A stretch of 64,000 nt of DNA from Ianthella basta. Its lineage: Eukaryota > Porifera > Demospongiae > Verongiida > Ianthellidae. How positions within the stretch are numbered: the stretch's first letter is position 1; each line of letters begins with the position of its first letter. The notes below the pieces were generated by a model that saw only the letters and a program-made list of their open reading frames with translations, was not told where the DNA came from and ran no database searches. Below, one piece after another: positions 62,040 to 64,000 of this stretch. Made by a program: the position numbers and the translations under genes. Where the stretch lies: positions 4,716,512-4,780,511 of the forward strand of contig OZ025878.1 of the NCBI GenBank assembly GCA_964019415.1. The letters are read 5' to 3'.

Positions 62040-64000
62040 CAGTACGCCACATCTCCCTTCTTCCAGTACACGAGTCTGGGGGAGGACCAACGTGAGTTCC
62101 TGTCTGTGCCCGCGTGGTGATGGTACACTGCTGTAATTCCATTGGAACTGTGTCTGACTGTCATTCACCAGGTCTTGGTGAAAGGTGACTCTGGTTCCTG
62201 CGAACAATTCCGAATGGAGTCTCTATGATGTAGGACTGCGGTGTGGTCGCTGGTTGGATGACTCTCCAGGGGACTTGTTGGTCTTGAGTTTGCACCCAAA
62301 CTGACTCATCATCTGGAAGTGGTGGCAGTGGTCTAGCTCTGTGATGCCTGTCATACTCTGCTTTCTGCTTCATTTTCTGCTCCTCATTTTTCTTATGAAA
62401 GCTTGTGAGATATGGCCAGACAGGTATGAACACTGTCTTGGGATGCAGTATGTCGGTCTGTAGGTGTCTGCCCATCAGAAGCTCTGTGGGGCTTAATTCA
62501 CACTATCGTAGCTAGAGGTGTTGCTCTGTAGCTCAAGTGAGCCATGTGTGGATCATCGAACTTCTGCAAAAGGCTCTTGGCTGTCTTGACTGCTCCCTCA
62601 GCCATACCATTGCCCTGGTGGTAGTGATCATGAGGACTGCTTGTAGTGTGCTGGAAGTTGTACAGTTCCGCAAACTCCTGCATCTCTTTGGAGCTGTACT
62701 GTGGCCCATTGTCACTTACTAGGACTGATAGAATGCCATGCCTTTACGAAAATGGCCTTCAGGGCGTGGATTATACTCACTTAAGTGGTAGTTGCAAGCG
62801 TTCAAACTTCCATGTACCAAGAAAAGTAATCAGCTACCAGCAGGTAGATTTTGCCATTTAGTTGAAATATATAAGTTGGATCAAGGCAACCTTGTCCCAT
62901 GGGTGGCCTGGGAGGAGTAAGCCGATCATTGGCTGCTTGTGGGGCACACTGGCCTTGGCACACTCAGGGCAGTTCTTGATGAGCTGTTCCACTTGTCTAG
63001 AGATATGCCAGGCCACCAGACAGATTTGGCTACACAAAGGCGACTCCACTGAATCCCTTGGTGTCCACCGTGAATCTTGTTGAGTGTGTCTTGCTGCAGG
63101 CTCCATTATGATGTGTTGACCTCAGGAGTAAATCATCATGGAGGGAATATTCTCTAGTGTCATGATAGATCTCCTGTGATCTGGCTTCTGCTTGGCCACC
63201 CTGTTTGCAGAATGTGATGATCTGAGATCAGGTGTCATTCTGCTGCTGTGCTGCTCGAAGCATGTTGAGGTGTTCATCACTTGTTGGGAGGTCGTGGCAA
63301 GTGCATGCACAAACGATTCTGTCTGTGTGCCTTCCTGAATGTGGTTGACATCTGGGGAAGTGACTGGGGCACGGGAGAGCGTGTCAGCAGTGTACAGGAG
63401 CTTCCCTGGAACATGACTAATAAAGTAGCCAAATTGCATGAGGCGAATCTGGAAGCGTAGGACTTGTGGTGGCAAGCAGTTGAGATTGGTACGGCCCAGG
63501 AAGAGTACCAGTGGATTGTGGTCTGTCTCCAGCTGGACCACCTTGTCAATGACGAAGTCGGAGAACTTCTCACATGCCTACACAAGGGCCAGGACTTCCT
63601 TCTCAATCTGAGAGTATCACTTCTCCATGTCTGCCGTGTATCTGGAGGCAAATGCAACAGGCTTCCACTCATTGTGCTGCTGAAGGAGTACTACTCCTAG
63701 ACCGTAGGTGGATGCATCTGCACAGATCTTTGTTGGAGCATCAGGATTGTACACGGCTAGTGTGGTCGGTCTGGTCATCTTGGCCTTGATCTCCTGGAAG
63801 GCTTTGTCTTGAGCAGGTCCCCACACCCATGACCTTTTGCTGCTCAAAAATTCACCCAAGGGCTGGGAAATCTCTGTGATTCTTTGGGTGAACTTGCCAG
63901 GCTGATTTACCATTCCCATTCATAAATCGTCGCAGCTCTGACCTAGGTGTCTGCATCTCCAAAACTGCTATGATCTTGCTGGGATTGGCTGATACCCATG
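62040..64000 (-). mobile_element. Ty3/gypsy pol relic (RT end, RNase H, integrase), cut by the window edge
   Basis: Read from right to left: the end of the RT domain near 64.0 kb (SELRRFM, then MGMVNQPGKF); the tether and RNase H in 63617-63919 (FQEIKAKMTRPTTLAVYNP, ICADASTYGLGVVLLQQ) and 63122-63541 (TDHNPLVLFLGRTNLN, RFQIRLMQFGYFISHVPGK, ADTLSRAP). Next come the integrase zinc-finger region (62858-63106, QVEQLIKNCPECAKASVPHK), the integrase core end (TSSPHDHYHQGNGMAEGAVK) and its C-terminal part at 62161-62475 (DESVWVQTQDQQVPWRV). Several frameshifts and stops show it is dead. The order is that of chromovirus or gypsy-type pol. No LTR was identified to the left. Confidence 0.85.

Noticed and set aside
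48508..64000. One continuous LTR element joining the gag at 48.5 kb and pol at 62-64 kb
   Set aside because: The two are separated by a LINE, the Roc-COR gene and a transposase. The gag lies at lower coordinates than the minus-strand pol, which is the wrong order for one element.

Overview
The window looks like nuclear DNA of an invertebrate animal. Coding exons are split by introns with GT..AG borders. Microsatellites (GT/CA, TA, GATA, CATA) are long. Non-LTR and LTR retrotransposons, a THAP/DDE transposase and many small foldback elements are scattered through it. A Roc-COR GTPase joined to a Schlafen-type AlbA_2 domain, an adhesion-GPCR remnant and single-VWD receptor-like genes would fit a sponge or a similar early-branching animal. 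That assignment is inference: no rRNA or mitochondrial marker is present.

The main content, about 2.6 to 48.4 kb, is a minus-strand tandem array of six copies of one gene family, which I do not recognise as a named family. I rebuilt the exons from splice sites and reading phase. The complete design, seen in copy 2 (6914-13137, predicted 421 aa), is: signal-peptide exon, one von Willebrand type D exon, a Ser/Thr/Pro-rich stalk exon, a transmembrane exon, two cytoplasmic exons carrying three M-x-x-N-P-x-Y repeats and a Y-x-x-I motif, and a tiny last exon ending in NYEYI. Every internal exon is phase 1-1, so exons can be skipped or exchanged without a frameshift.

Copies from left to right: copy 1 (2656-4028, first two exons only, rest not found), copy 2 (intact), copy 3 (15867-22191, open, but its transmembrane exon has lost its 5' part), copy 4 (23913-28570, pseudogene), copy 5 (31143-44335, transmembrane exon truncated so the frame ends just after the membrane helix) and copy 6 (47934-48438, broken VWD fragment). 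Copies 1 and 2 share one signal exon and flank type, copies 3 and 5 another, and copy 4 a third. The VWD exons do not follow this grouping, which indicates gene conversion.

Mobile DNA sits inside the array: a deleted LINE at 13.9-15.3 kb, LINE 3' ends at 20.8-22.0 and 42.3-42.9 kb, a LINE at 36.4-38.0 kb with a matching empty site in copy 3, a long-inverted-repeat element at 38.8-41.8 kb, and an insertion of about 0.8 kb made of repeated CATTTCCTG motifs at 30.0-30.8 kb.

Right of the array are a decayed adhesion GPCR (45.7-47.1 kb, minus), a gag fragment (48.5-49.0 kb, minus), a nearly complete LINE (49.8-52.8 kb, plus), the Roc-COR/AlbA_2 gene (54.1-57.5 kb, minus), a THAP plus DDE transposase relic (57.9-59.4 kb, plus), an unrecognised decayed coding stretch (59.6-60.8 kb) and a Ty3/gypsy pol relic running off the right edge (62.0-64.0 kb, minus).
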